The notes below the pieces were generated by a model. The model saw only the letters and a list, made by a program, of their open reading frames with translations. It was not told where the DNA came from and ran no database searches. The translations under genes and the position numbers were made by a program. From positions 186,001 through 250,000 of the forward strand of contig NZ_JARZAE010000004.1 of the NCBI RefSeq assembly GCF_029892095.1: a stretch of 64,000 nucleotides of DNA, given 5' to 3'. Below are positions 16,587 to 25,277 of this stretch, in pieces. Source of the stretch: Kitasatospora sp. MAP12-44. GTDB taxonomy: Bacteria > Actinomycetota > Actinomycetes > Streptomycetales > Streptomycetaceae. Within the stretch, counting starts at the first letter, position 1; each line of letters starts with the position of its first letter.

Positions 16587-17674
16587 GCCATGGCCTTCTC
16601 ACGGCGCTCCAGCTGTTCGGCGAACAGCGCCCACGACTCGGCGACCCGGCGCGCGTAGTCGGCCACGGTGCCCGTGCAGTGCGGGGGCACGCTCTCCACC
16701 ATTTCCTCGCAGTCCGACAGGCTGATCCCCCGGCTGTTCAGCCAGCGCAGCAGGAGTCGGCCGGAGTCGGTGAAACGCAGGGAGGGGTCCTTCATCAACA
16801 TGTGCATGATCACCGAGGGATCCTGCACCACCGCCTGCTCGGCCAGCCTGGCCTCGCGCCGCCGAGCCGATGCCGTGTCGTGGGCCTGATCCGTCTCCGG
16901 GCTCCCTGTCGGGTCTTCCGGGCGATCACTCGGCTCCCCGTCCGACAGCGGGCCGGAGTGCCGACACGCCACCGGATCCTCGCCGGACAGCAGCCGCTTG
17001 CGCACGTCGAACGCGGTACCGAGCGAGATCCCCGCGTCCTTGGCGACCTGCCGCAGCGATGCGTGGGGATTGGCGCTCAGGATCTCGCCGGCCGCCTTTC
17101 GCCCCGCGGCCGTGCTCAACGGTCGCACTTTGCCGTCCTGGCCGACTCGGCTGTGCGGCGGCTGGGCATCCCCGTTCGTCTGCTGACGGATGGTCCGCAC
17201 CGTCTTCGCGGCCAGACCGGTGACCTTCGCGATGGAGCGATCCGACCACTGCGGGTGCGAGATGACGATACGAGTCGCCGCTGCCTGCCGGTCGGCAAGG
17301 GTGAGCGGCAGGCCGTGCGCAATGTTGGCTTTCACCGCGAGGACGAAAAGATCGTTCCCGTCCGTGTCATCGACGAACAGCGCGTCGATTCGCTGGGAAC
17401 CGCGAATCAGGGCGGCGTGCAGCCTGTGCATCCCGTCGATCACACGCATCGTCGGCCGATGAACGATGATCGGCGGAAGCTCCGCCTCCGAATCCGCGAG
17501 CATGCTGATGTGCTCGGCGCTTTCTCCCGTCAGCCTTGGCGAATCGGCGGGCAGAAGATCAGCGACGGCGACCGATATGACCTGCTTCTCATTCCCGGCG
17601 GCGTTCTCGATCGGACCGGAGGTTCCTCCTCCAGTACACGCCGCTAAACCATCTTCGATAGTCTCCGTATTCAT
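16583..17674 (-). CDS. StrR-family (ParB-like) pathway-specific transcriptional activator
   Basis: Protein of about 363 residues. The N-terminal ParB-like nuclease fold shows VADLLPADSPRLTGE, LPPIIVHRPTMRVIDGMHRLHAA and VKANIAHGLPLTLADR, followed by a helix-turn-helix around RSIAKVTGLAAKTVRTIRQ and a second, QVAKDAGISLGTAFDVRKRL. This is the layout of StrR and its relatives, which activate aminoglycoside and glycopeptide clusters through GTTCGAC-type palindromes. Four such palindromes occur in this cluster. The ATG at 17674 follows GGGGG nine bases upstream; ATG 17683 is also in frame. Confidence 0.85.
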   Translation of the reverse strand: MNTETIEDGLAACTGGGTSGPIENAAGNEKQVISVAVADLLPADSPRLTGESAEHISMLADSEAELPPIIVHRPTMRVIDGMHRLHAALIRGSQRIDALFVDDTDGNDLFVLAVKANIAHGLPLTLADRQAAATRIVISHPQWSDRSIAKVTGLAAKTVRTIRQQTNGDAQPPHSRVGQDGKVRPLSTAAGRKAAGEILSANPHASLRQVAKDAGISLGTAFDVRKRLLSGEDPVACRHSGPLSDGEPSDRPEDPTGSPETDQAHDTASARRREARLAEQAVVQDPSVIMHMLMKDPSLRFTDSGRLLLRWLNSRGISLSDCEEMVESVPPHCTGTVADYARRVAESWALFAEQLERREKAMA

Positions 17675-18115
17675 GCGCGACATCCCCCATGGTTCGCCCA
17701 GCAAGCAAAGGCCACGGCCACCGTTAGGTTCTACCCGAGGCAGACCTTGCCGTCAACAGGTCCCGTCGGGATCCGCCACGATGCGGGCGCTGGTCGGTGG
17801 GATGATCAATAACCGGGAGCGCCCGATAAAACCCGACCTGCTGTTCAACGACCGCGCGGCGCCACGGCCATTGAACGCCGGATGACCGCGTGCTACGTTG
17901 CGAATCGCGCAGGGATTCAGGAATTCGCTGGGCTCGCGGATAAGACCGGCACCGGTGATTCGCATAGTTCCAGAGGCCTTGTCGCCGCCCGCGACCGTAT
18001 GCCCACCCTCCGCCTGCCGCAGCGCAGGCGTCGAAGCTTCGGGTTGCCAGGCCGCCTTTTTCCTTGCGCAATCCGGGGATCACATGGGAGACGCGAGTCC
18101 GAGAGGAGGTGGAAT
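17675..18115. other. Intergenic region with divergent promoters
   Basis: About 440 bases between the StrR-like gene (minus) and the leader-peptide gene (plus). No open frame with coding character was found. It contains a loose GTTCAA...TTGAAC pair at 17843-17876 whose inner spacing is five bases longer than the operators, so it is not counted as a fifth site. Promoters for both directions must lie here, but no clear -35/-10 pair stands out. Confidence 0.5.
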
Positions 18116-18232
18116 ATGAAGGAGTTCGAGGACGGTTTCGACGCAGTCGACATCTGCGAGCTTTCCGACGAGGCGCTCGACGACATCGTCGGCGGCGGGT
18201 CGGTAGCGCCCATGACGGCGATCTGCGGCTGA
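18116..18232 (+). CDS. 38-residue double-glycine leader peptide (candidate RiPP or signal precursor)
   Basis: Short gene with a strong ribosome site (GGAGGTG five to six bases before ATG). The product begins MKEFEDGFDAVDIC, has an acidic leader helix ELSDEALDDIVGGG and ends with the predicted core SVAPMTAICG. The ELSDExLDxIVGG pattern is the recognition element of C39-type bacteriocin leaders, and a C39-peptidase ABC exporter is encoded 1.4 kb away. The core holds one Cys, one Ser and one Thr; no lanthipeptide, YcaO or lasso enzyme is nearby, so the modification, if any, must come from the radical SAM, methyltransferase or condensation-type proteins. It could also be an unmodified signal peptide. 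Confidence 0.75.
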   Translation: MKEFEDGFDAVDICELSDEALDDIVGGGSVAPMTAICG

Positions 18233-18316
18233 CGATGAACAGTCGGGCGCGAGTCCGGGCCGGGCTGCCATCAGCCCGGCCCGGGTTCCGTCCCGGGATT
18301 CGGAAGGGACCACCTG

Positions 18317-19627
18317 GTGGACGACGGCACGACCGCGGAGACCTATCCGCTGTCTTTCGGGCAGGAGAAGCGGGTCCTGTCACTGGGGCCCGGCAGACTG
18401 CCCAACGCCCCACTGCAGGCCTGGGTCAGGATTTCCGGGCCACTGGACACCGGTGCGCTGTCCCGAAGCCTGCGGGACATGACGGAACGCCATGCCGCTC
18501 TGCGCGTACGTCTGGTGCAGGCGCCGGACGCCACCATGCGCCAGGTCGTCCTACCGCCCGATCAGGCCGGGATCACATTGTCCAAGAAACTCGTCCAGTG
18601 CGATTCCGAGGACCAATTCGGCAACTACGCCGGCCGGTTGGGGCAGGCGTTGAGCGGCCGGCCCTGGGACTGGTCGGCAGAGCCGCCTGCGCAGTTCCAC
18701 CTGCTCCGCTACTCGCCGGACTTCCATGTCCTGCTCGCACAGTTCGCCAGCTTCGCGGTCGACGGCCTCTCCAGGGGCGTCTTCATGCGGGATCTCTGGG
18801 CTTCCTACGAGAAGCACCGGGACGGCGCCGCGGCCGGCGGTCCCCGCGGCCTGCCGGGAGCGGGCCGGCTGGGCGAGGCGCTGAACCGCGAGCAGACGCG
18901 CTTCTCCCAACGCTCCGCCACGGTCAACCGTCGCTACTGGACCAACCGCTTCTCGGCGATCTCGGCGAGCACCGCCCCGCCTGCGCGAGCTGACGGCGTG
19001 ACCTTGCGCCCGGCCGTGACCCACGAAGCCCGGCTCGCCGGCGCGGAACTGGAGCAGGTGCGACGCAACTGCGACCGGGAATCCGCCACGCTGTGCCAAT
19101 GGAGCGTCATGTGCTTCGCCTTGATGCTCTTCCAGGAGACCGCTGCCGACCGAGTGGCGATCACAATCCCCATGGACACCCGGGAGTCCCAGGACCAGGA
19201 CGTGATGGGGATGTTCAGCCTCGCTCTGCCGCTCGTCGTCACCCGCAGCCACGACCCTTCGACCGTCCTGCGATCGGTGAAGAACGAGATGATGCAGGCC
19301 TTGCTCCATCGGCACATCCGCGCCCGTGACCTCGTCGACTCCGGGTACGGGTCGACGAGTGCCGGCAGCGAGCGTTTCAAGCTCCGGTACCTGGAGTACC
19401 TCGATGCCCCGGTCGTGACGCTTGCGGACGGCCTGCGCCTGGCGCAGGAGGCATACCCTCCCCCCGTCCCGTCCTACGCGTCCGAAGGCATCGACTTCAT
19501 CATCGGAGCGTTCCCCGACTCGCTCGACCTGAGCCTCGGCTTCGCGCCCGAGCAATGGGACCGGACCCGATCGGCCGCCTTCTCGGCTGCCCTGCGCGCC
19601 CGCCTGCTGACGGCGATCACCCCCTGA
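18317..19627 (+). CDS. Stand-alone condensation-domain-like protein, active-site motif degenerate
   Basis: Protein of 436 residues with condensation-superfamily features: YPLSFGQEKRVL near the N terminus (C1-like SxxQ motif), RHAALRVRLV, and PMDTRESQDQDVMGMFS in the second half. The HHxxxDG position reads ASFAVDG (144-150): both histidines are lost while Asp149 and Gly150 remain. That argues against normal peptide-bond catalysis. It may bind a carrier protein or peptide, or act by another mechanism. It lies 84 bases after the leader-peptide gene on the same strand, probably co-transcribed. GTG start at 18317 with AGGGA upstream. The 3' end overlaps the convergent exporter gene by 11 bases. 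Confidence 0.72.
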   Translation: MDDGTTAETYPLSFGQEKRVLSLGPGRLPNAPLQAWVRISGPLDTGALSRSLRDMTERHAALRVRLVQAPDATMRQVVLPPDQAGITLSKKLVQCDSEDQFGNYAGRLGQALSGRPWDWSAEPPAQFHLLRYSPDFHVLLAQFASFAVDGLSRGVFMRDLWASYEKHRDGAAAGGPRGLPGAGRLGEALNREQTRFSQRSATVNRRYWTNRFSAISASTAPPARADGVTLRPAVTHEARLAGAELEQVRRNCDRESATLCQWSVMCFALMLFQETAADRVAITIPMDTRESQDQDVMGMFSLALPLVVTRSHDPSTVLRSVKNEMMQALLHRHIRARDLVDSGYGSTSAGSERFKLRYLEYLDAPVVTLADGLRLAQEAYPPPVPSYASEGIDFIIGAFPDSLDLSLGFAPEQWDRTRSAAFSAALRARLLTAITP

Positions 19628-21971
19628 CTCCGATCAGGCCGCGGTACGGTCCCACCTCCGTCAGGAGATCGGCGTGACGACCGCGCTGAACGACCCGCCC
19701 GCGCTCGAGGACGACGATCTGCTGCGCGTCCGCCAGCGTCGACAGGCGGTGCGCGATCACCACCAGAGTGCAGTTCAGCTGCAGCAGGTTGGTGAATATC
19801 CGCTGCTCGGTCTGCGGGTCGAGGGCGCTGGTCGCCTCGTCCAGGATGAGCAGCCGCGGGCGTCGTACCAGCGCGCGCGCCAAGGCGATCCGCTGCCGCT
19901 GCCCGCCGGACAACCCCGCGCCGGCCGGTCCCAGGAGGGTCTCGAATTTCATCGGCATCGCCATGATGTCCGCATGGATCTGGGCCGCCTCGGCGGCGGC
20001 GGCCACGTCGTCCTGCGAGGCACCCGGCGCACTCAGCACGATGTTGTCGCGGATCGAGCCGGCGAACAGCCGGGTGTCCTGATTGACGAACGAGACCTGG
20101 CGGCGCAGGGCGACCCGATCCAGGTCAGCGGTCGCGATGCCGTCCACCAGGACGGTGCCGCGGGTCGGCAGGTACAGCCCGGCCAGCATCGCGGCGAGCG
20201 TCGTCTTGCCGCACCCCGATCGCCCGACCACCGCGACGAACTCGCCGGCTGCCACCCGCAGGTCGACGCCGTGCAGCGCCATCGCGTCGGCGCCCGGGTA
20301 TCCGAAGTGGACGCCGCTCAGCTCCACGTCGCCGCACAGGCCGCCCGACGCCACCGGAGCGGCCCGCTGCTCCGGCTCCGTCTCGAGAATGTCCGACAGG
20401 CGGGCCAGCGTCGGCCCGAGCGAGGAGACCTGCAGACCGGTCTGCACCAGGCTGGCCAGCGGCACGAAGAGCCCCATGGCGAGCGAGGCGAAGGCGATGA
20501 CGGAGCCGAGCGAGGCATGCGCGCGGGACACCTGGACCGTGCCCAGCACGAGCACAGCGAGCGGGGCGGCGAACTGCAGGCTCGTGCTCAGCGCCGTCAT
20601 CAGGGCCAGATGGCGCCGGGCGTGGATCCGGGTGTTGACCTCCTCGGTGAAGGTGTGGCTCCACCGCTCGCCCGCCATGCCCTCCAGCCCGGCCGCCTTG
20701 AGCGTCATGGCGCCCTCCAGGAGCTCGTCGAGCTCGGCCTCGGCCTGAGCCTGGGCCTCCAGGGCGTCGGCGGTCAGGTACTCCTGGCGCCGCCAACCCG
20801 CGAACAGCAGACTGACCTGCAGGCCGCCCATCGCGATGACCACCAGGGCCAGTTGGACGTCCACCGTCGCGAGCAGCCCCAGGTACACCACCACCAGCAG
20901 CCCGTCGAAGACCGCGGACAGCGCGGAGTTCGTCAGGACCTGGCGAACCGCGGTGCTGGTACGGACCCGCAGCCTCAGGTCCCCGGGATTGCGCCGGACG
21001 AAATACTCGTACGGCAACGCGAGGAGGTGGTGGAGCACGCCGAGAGTCACCCGCCGGTCCGCCACGGTCTGCAGACTCAGGATCGCCACGTTCCGTACCA
21101 CCTGGAGCACCAGGAACGACGCGACGAGGAGCAGGACCACCAGCATCATGACCGGCACGCCGACTCCGGACGTGCCGGACGTCGTGCGGTCGATCACATA
21201 GGCCGACGCGAACGGCATCGCGAAGTTGAAGAGGAGCAGGACCAGCGAGGTGACGGACAGCGGAATCCAGGCCCGGGTCCTCGGCAGGAAGAATCTCAGG
21301 TAGCGCCAATGGCCGGCGCGAGCACGGCCGGCTGATCGCTTGGCCGGGATCCGGCTCCCGTCGGCGGCCACCGGCGCCTGGAACTCGAGCGCCACACCGG
21401 TGAACGAGCGGTCGGCGGTGTCCCTCGACACCCGCCGGCGGCCCAGCGCCGGGTCGACGATGTAGACGAAGTCACTGGTCGCCCGCTCCAGGACGACGAA
21501 GTGGGAGAAGTTCCAGAAGAGCACGGTGGCCGGCGGCAGCCGCCGCAGACCGTCCAGCGTGGTCCGCACAGCGCGGGCCGGCATCCCGAAACGACGGCCC
21601 GCCTCCAGGAGAACGCGGGCTGACACGCCGTCGCGGCCGGTGTTGGTCTGCTGGCGGAGCTCCTCGATCCCTACATCGATGCCGTGGTAGGCGAGGACCA
21701 TCTGCAGGCTCGTCGGCCCGCAGTCGCTGACCTGGGCCTGCACGCGCACCGGGATCCGCTGGCGCCCACGCGCGGCCCGTATCCCGTGGAGAACCGCCCG
21801 TCGGCTGCGCTCCGCTCCGGTGCCGCCGCCCATCGACCACGGCGACTCGGCGACCGGCCCCGTCTCCCGGACCGCCCCGCGACTGGCCAGGGCCCGGGCC
21901 CGGAACCGTCCCGTCACGGCCGACTCCGTGGTCGTCGTGCCCGGCTGAGCGCCATCCCCACCTTCGGTCAC
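19617..21971 (-). CDS. C39-peptidase ABC exporter (peptide maturation and export)
   Basis: Protein of 784 residues in the inner membrane. An N-terminal C39 peptidase domain carries Cys84 (VSDCGPTSLQ), His157 (FSHFVV) and Asp173 (VDPALGRR), the full catalytic set. A multi-helix transmembrane domain follows (about 225-470), then an ABC domain with Walker A GRSGCGKTT, signature LSGGQRQRIALARAL and Walker B LLILDEATSALD. This family cuts leaders after Gly-Gly and exports the core. The only GG-leader gene in view is at 18116-18232. About 70 extra residues precede the peptidase domain. GTG start with GGAG four bases before it. Confidence 0.88.
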   Translation of the reverse strand: MTEGGDGAQPGTTTTESAVTGRFRARALASRGAVRETGPVAESPWSMGGGTGAERSRRAVLHGIRAARGRQRIPVRVQAQVSDCGPTSLQMVLAYHGIDVGIEELRQQTNTGRDGVSARVLLEAGRRFGMPARAVRTTLDGLRRLPPATVLFWNFSHFVVLERATSDFVYIVDPALGRRRVSRDTADRSFTGVALEFQAPVAADGSRIPAKRSAGRARAGHWRYLRFFLPRTRAWIPLSVTSLVLLLFNFAMPFASAYVIDRTTSGTSGVGVPVMMLVVLLLVASFLVLQVVRNVAILSLQTVADRRVTLGVLHHLLALPYEYFVRRNPGDLRLRVRTSTAVRQVLTNSALSAVFDGLLVVVYLGLLATVDVQLALVVIAMGGLQVSLLFAGWRRQEYLTADALEAQAQAEAELDELLEGAMTLKAAGLEGMAGERWSHTFTEEVNTRIHARRHLALMTALSTSLQFAAPLAVLVLGTVQVSRAHASLGSVIAFASLAMGLFVPLASLVQTGLQVSSLGPTLARLSDILETEPEQRAAPVASGGLCGDVELSGVHFGYPGADAMALHGVDLRVAAGEFVAVVGRSGCGKTTLAAMLAGLYLPTRGTVLVDGIATADLDRVALRRQVSFVNQDTRLFAGSIRDNIVLSAPGASQDDVAAAAEAAQIHADIMAMPMKFETLLGPAGAGLSGGQRQRIALARALVRRPRLLILDEATSALDPQTEQRIFTNLLQLNCTLVVIAHRLSTLADAQQIVVLERGRVVQRGRHADLLTEVGPYRGLIGVRG

Positions 21972-22160
21972 GATGCTCCTGACGTCCCGTCGCGTATTTT
22001 CGGGTGATTTCCCTGCAGCAGCCGAAAATCCACCGTTCCAGCCCCCGCAGAGCTTGTCAATGAATGTCGGTTCAGCTGCCGCGGTATACCGAAATGCGGT
22101 TCACCGCACGTAGATTTTCACTTGCTCCGCCGCCAGGACCGACGAGGTACGAGGAGATCT

Positions 22161-23051
22161 GTGACTACATCCGCCCCCACCCCCGACGCACCGCTACGCC
22201 TGGTCCAGATTTCGGACACCCATCTTTCGCGTTGGGACGGTCCGTTGCGGCGGAACTTCACCGCCTTGGCGGGCTACGTCAACGATGTCCTGCGGCCTGA
22301 TCTCATCGTGCACACCGGGGACGTGGTCTTCTCCAATCCCGACGCGGACGCCGATTACCGGGCGGCGGCCGAGCTCCTCGGTCTGCTCGCCGCACCCGTG
22401 CGCTTGGTGCCCGGCAACCATGACGTCGGAGAGGCCTACGACCGAAGCTGGTGGGGCACGACCAGCGAACGCCTGGCCCGCTTCCGCGGCCACTTCGGCG
22501 AAACACCGTGGCTCGAATGGTTCGGCGGCGTCGGCCTGATCGGCCTCGACAGCCAGCTGCTCGGGAACGGGCTGCCCGAGGAGGACGAGCAGTGGCGCCG
22601 GCTCGAGGACATGGCCCGGGCGGTCGGCTCCCGAAGCATCATGCTGTTCCAGCACACATCGTTCCGGACCGGGGCCATGGGCAGCGACGGACGGCCCGGC
22701 TGTCTCGCTCCGGCGGATCGCGAACGCCTCCTGCACCTGTTCCGCGAAGCGCGGTTCCTGGGCTCCGCCAACGGCGACGTGCACCGCTACCGGAAGGTCT
22801 GGCACGGCGAGGCCTTCGAGTTGTGGGGTCCGGCGACCGGATTCCTCGTGCACCGGGAGGAATCCGTGAAGCTGCCGGCCGGTCTTGAGCAACTGGGTGT
22901 CGTCCTGTACGAGTTCCGGGGAGGCGAGGTCACCTCGACCTTCCAGACCACCCCCGGCCTCGAGGAGGTGGAGATCGGAGGATTCCCGGAATCCCGGCTG
23001 GTCCGCGAGGAGATCAGGGCGGCCATCCACGCTTTCGAAGCGGCTGGATGA
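22161..23051 (+). CDS. Calcineurin-like metallophosphoesterase
   Basis: Protein of 296 residues with the metallophosphoesterase motifs in order: ISDTHL (DxH), VHTGDVVF (GD), PGNHDVG (GNHD), LFQHTS (H) and a final NGDVHRYRK in place of the GHxH motif. Most similar in layout to the CpdA/class III phosphodiesterases. It hydrolyses phosphomono- or diesters with two metals; the substrate is unknown. A cyclic nucleotide would be attractive given the GGDEF protein, but that is speculation. GTG at 22161 with GAGGAG four bases upstream. Diverges from the exporter and converges on the PhyH gene at 23988 through a strong hairpin. Confidence 0.82.
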   Translation: MTTSAPTPDAPLRLVQISDTHLSRWDGPLRRNFTALAGYVNDVLRPDLIVHTGDVVFSNPDADADYRAAAELLGLLAAPVRLVPGNHDVGEAYDRSWWGTTSERLARFRGHFGETPWLEWFGGVGLIGLDSQLLGNGLPEEDEQWRRLEDMARAVGSRSIMLFQHTSFRTGAMGSDGRPGCLAPADRERLLHLFREARFLGSANGDVHRYRKVWHGEAFELWGPATGFLVHREESVKLPAGLEQLGVVLYEFRGGEVTSTFQTTPGLEEVEIGGFPESRLVREEIRAAIHAFEAAG

Positions 23052-23054
23052 GCG

Positions 23055-23093
23055 CGCCCGGGCCCAGTGACCAGCCGTCACTGGGCCCGGGCG
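23055..23093. terminator. Bidirectional terminator hairpin
   Basis: A perfect 16-bp stem (CGCCCGGGCCCAGTGA) and a seven-base loop lie between the convergent metallophosphoesterase and PhyH genes. No T-run follows, which is usual for actinomycete terminators. Confidence 0.8.
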
Positions 23094-23121
23094 TGCGGGA
23101 CGGCCGGGGCGTCAGCCGGCT

Positions 23122-23988
23122 TCAGCCGGCTTCGGTCGGCCTCGGCTGGTAGACGACTGGGAAGTCGTCGTGCTGGAGCACCTCGAACGGACGGATGCCG
23201 CGTTCGCCGATCGTCTCCGAGGGGACCCCCATGTACACGGCGTCCGCGGGAAAGTAGGTCGGACGATAGACCCATCGCGGCGCCGAGCTCACGTTGGCGT
23301 CGGTGCCGTGCACCACCCAGCTGCCGTGCGCGATGACGTCCCCCGGCTCGAAGCTCATCGGTTCGGACATCGGGCAGGACCGCAGCCGGGGCGCCAGGCG
23401 GTAGGCCTCCTCCAGCGAGACGCACGCGCCGCCCCGCCACAGCGGACCGAGCTTCTGCGAGCCCGACAGATAGCGCACCCCGCCCTGCTCCGGGTCGATG
23501 TGATCGAGCGGGATCCAGAAGTAGATCCACGAACGGTCCGTGGGGTTCTTGTCCTGGTGCCAGCCCAACGCCTGCCCCAGATCCTGCCTGCGGCTCAGCG
23601 GAATCTTCACCAGCAGGATGTCGTCGAAGAAGCTGTGCCCGTGGTCCCGGCCCAGCAGGAGCGCCGCGTTGCGTCCGATCTGCTCCGCGTGGGAGATCCG
23701 CTGGAAGAGCGGATCGACCTCCGAGGGACGCCGGAACGACTGCGAGGCCGGCGAGGTCTCGAAGTCGAATCCGATCCGAGCCTCGTTCTGGTCGCCCTCC
23801 GGACCCATCAGCCCCTGCGCCCGGTCCATGAGACCACGCACCAGATCGGGGTCGATCAGCCGGGGCAGGCGGACCCAGCCGTTCTCCCAGAAACTCTCGA
23901 TCTCCGCTGTCGTCACGGTCCGGATGCCGGGGACGTCCTGGGTCCGCTCCTGATCGACACCGGCGGGGGCCGTCGGCTCAGAACTCAC
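23122..23988 (-). CDS. Phytanoyl-CoA dioxygenase family oxygenase, copy 3
   Basis: Protein of 288 residues. Fe(II) ligands are visible as HQD in ALGWHQDKNP and the distal His in GSWVVHGTDAN; RWVYRPTYF supplies the likely 2-oxoglutarate Arg. YLSGSQKLGPL is the conserved core strand. It follows the SDR gene with an 11-base overlap on the minus strand, forming a PhyH plus SDR pair mirrored by copies at 25278-27039. GTG start at 23988. The last codons are formed from a short repeat of the type CAGCCGGCTT. Confidence 0.85.
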   Translation of the reverse strand: MSSEPTAPAGVDQERTQDVPGIRTVTTAEIESFWENGWVRLPRLIDPDLVRGLMDRAQGLMGPEGDQNEARIGFDFETSPASQSFRRPSEVDPLFQRISHAEQIGRNAALLLGRDHGHSFFDDILLVKIPLSRRQDLGQALGWHQDKNPTDRSWIYFWIPLDHIDPEQGGVRYLSGSQKLGPLWRGGACVSLEEAYRLAPRLRSCPMSEPMSFEPGDVIAHGSWVVHGTDANVSSAPRWVYRPTYFPADAVYMGVPSETIGERGIRPFEVLQHDDFPVVYQPRPTEAG

Positions 23989-24919
23989 GGTGGGGTCCCT
24001 GAAGAGCCTTGTACTCCGGGTAGGCGCCGTGCAGCCGGCGCACGCCCAGACGGACCTCCTCGATGCTCCAGAAGTCCTGCTTGTCGATCGACTCCTTGAC
24101 CTCCCACGGGCTGTAGCGGCCGATTATGCCGCCCATCACCCGGAAGATCTGGCCGGTGATCCACCCGGCGTCCTCGGTCGCGAGGTAGGCCGACAGCAGC
24201 GCCGCGTGCTCGGGCGAGCTGCCGTCGAAGGGGTCGCCTTCCTCGGACACCCGGGCGCCGACGTGGTCCGCCATCCGGCCGCGCACGTTCGCCGCCGTGA
24301 CGGCGTTGACCGTGACGCCGTAGGGGTACATCTCGTGGGCCAGCTCGAGGGTCATGGCGGCGATCGCCCCCTTCGCCGCGGCATGGGTCACGCCGAGGTC
24401 GGGGCGACCCACCAGGCCGGTGGCGGCCGTGAAGGTGATCAGCGAGCACGGCGATCCGCCCCGCTGCCCGCTGTTGGCCCGCCAGCGACGGCAGGCGGCC
24501 GCGGCGACCAGGAACGTGTGGGTGGCGTGCGAGTCGACCACCGACCGCCAGTCGTCGAGCGTCGACTCCCAGATCGGGCTGACCCGCAGGGTGCCGGCGC
24601 CCGCGACCACCACGTCCACGTTCCCGTGCTTCTCGAACAGATCCGCGAACATCGCCTCGACCTGCTCGGCGTCGGTGACATCGCAGAAGTAGCCCGAAAC
24701 GGATCCGTACGCATCGGCGAGCCGCTTCGCCACCGAGGTGACGTACTCCGCGTCCTGGCCGCCCCCCGTCACGCTTGTCCCGTTGTCGGCGATGACCACC
24801 GTGGCGCCCAGCGATGCGGCCCGGGCCGCGATCGACGAGCCGATGTCACCGGCGCCGCCGGTCACCAGAATGACCCGGCCCGCCAGGTTGAGCGGAACAG
24901 ACAGAGCCGCTGCCTTCAT
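23978..24919 (-). CDS. SDR-family oxidoreductase-like protein, HxxxK variant (copy 1)
   Basis: Protein of 313 residues. The Rossmann entry is VTGGAGDIGSSIAA; the cofactor strand ends VVIADNG. The catalytic Tyr of YxxxK is replaced: the motif reads THAAAK with His179 and Lys183, and the Ser position lies in FTAATGLVG. A tail of about 45 residues (WSIEEVRLGVRRLHGAYPEYK) follows the usual end of the fold. The protein may use an unusual acid/base or be non-redox. ATG at 24919 with AGGA eight bases upstream. It is 60-70 percent alike, by eye, to the SDR at 26113-27039. Confidence 0.82.
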   Translation of the reverse strand: MKAAALSVPLNLAGRVILVTGGAGDIGSSIAARAASLGATVVIADNGTSVTGGGQDAEYVTSVAKRLADAYGSVSGYFCDVTDAEQVEAMFADLFEKHGNVDVVVAGAGTLRVSPIWESTLDDWRSVVDSHATHTFLVAAAACRRWRANSGQRGGSPCSLITFTAATGLVGRPDLGVTHAAAKGAIAAMTLELAHEMYPYGVTVNAVTAANVRGRMADHVGARVSEEGDPFDGSSPEHAALLSAYLATEDAGWITGQIFRVMGGIIGRYSPWEVKESIDKQDFWSIEEVRLGVRRLHGAYPEYKALQGPHREF

Positions 24920-25176
24920 GTACTGCGTCCTTTCCCCGACTGCGCTGATGGCCCGAATTCCCACGGTTGGATCGACAACCTGGATCGACAACCTTCGGCG
25001 AAATGGCAGAAATCGTGGGAAGGGCAAGTGGCCCGGTTCCCGAAGAAGGGCGATAGCGCCCAGAGTTCACGTATCAGTAGAATGCTGACACCCCTCTCGG
25101 CATGTCAACAGCGGTCGCTGGAACGCAGCTTGTTGACGCCCGGGGCGACGCCCGGGGAGCCTGTGGCCGAGGGCGC

Positions 25177-25205
25177 GTTCAACCGAGGTCATTCCCCGGT
25201 TGAAC
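25177..25205. promoter_or_regulatory. StrR-type operator C
   Basis: Palindrome GTTCAACCG-N11-CGGTTGAAC in the 358-base region between two divergent units, the SDR/PhyH pair (minus) and the PhyH/SDR pair (plus). It ends 72 bases before the plus-strand start at 25278 and lies 257 bases from the minus-strand start. Nothing else was recognised in this gap. Confidence 0.82.
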
Positions 25206-25277
25206 GACGGTTCGGATTCCCGCTCGAAGCCTGCGACCCGCAGCCACGGCCCGTCCCTGCCGAGGAGAGGATGACAG

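Noticed and set aside
17843..17876. Possible fifth StrR-type site (GTTCAA ... TTGAAC)
   Set aside because: Inner spacing is 22 instead of 17 bases and the CCG/CGG parts of the arms are missing; half a helical turn out of phase.
18116..18232. Lanthipeptide or lasso-peptide interpretation of the leader peptide
   Set aside because: No LanB/LanC/LanM, B1/B2 or cyclase homologue is present in the window; only the GG leader and C39 exporter support export-linked processing.
19674..21335. 553-codon open frame opposite the C39 exporter
   Set aside because: Composition is Gln/His/Arg-rich with no domain; shadow of the exporter gene.
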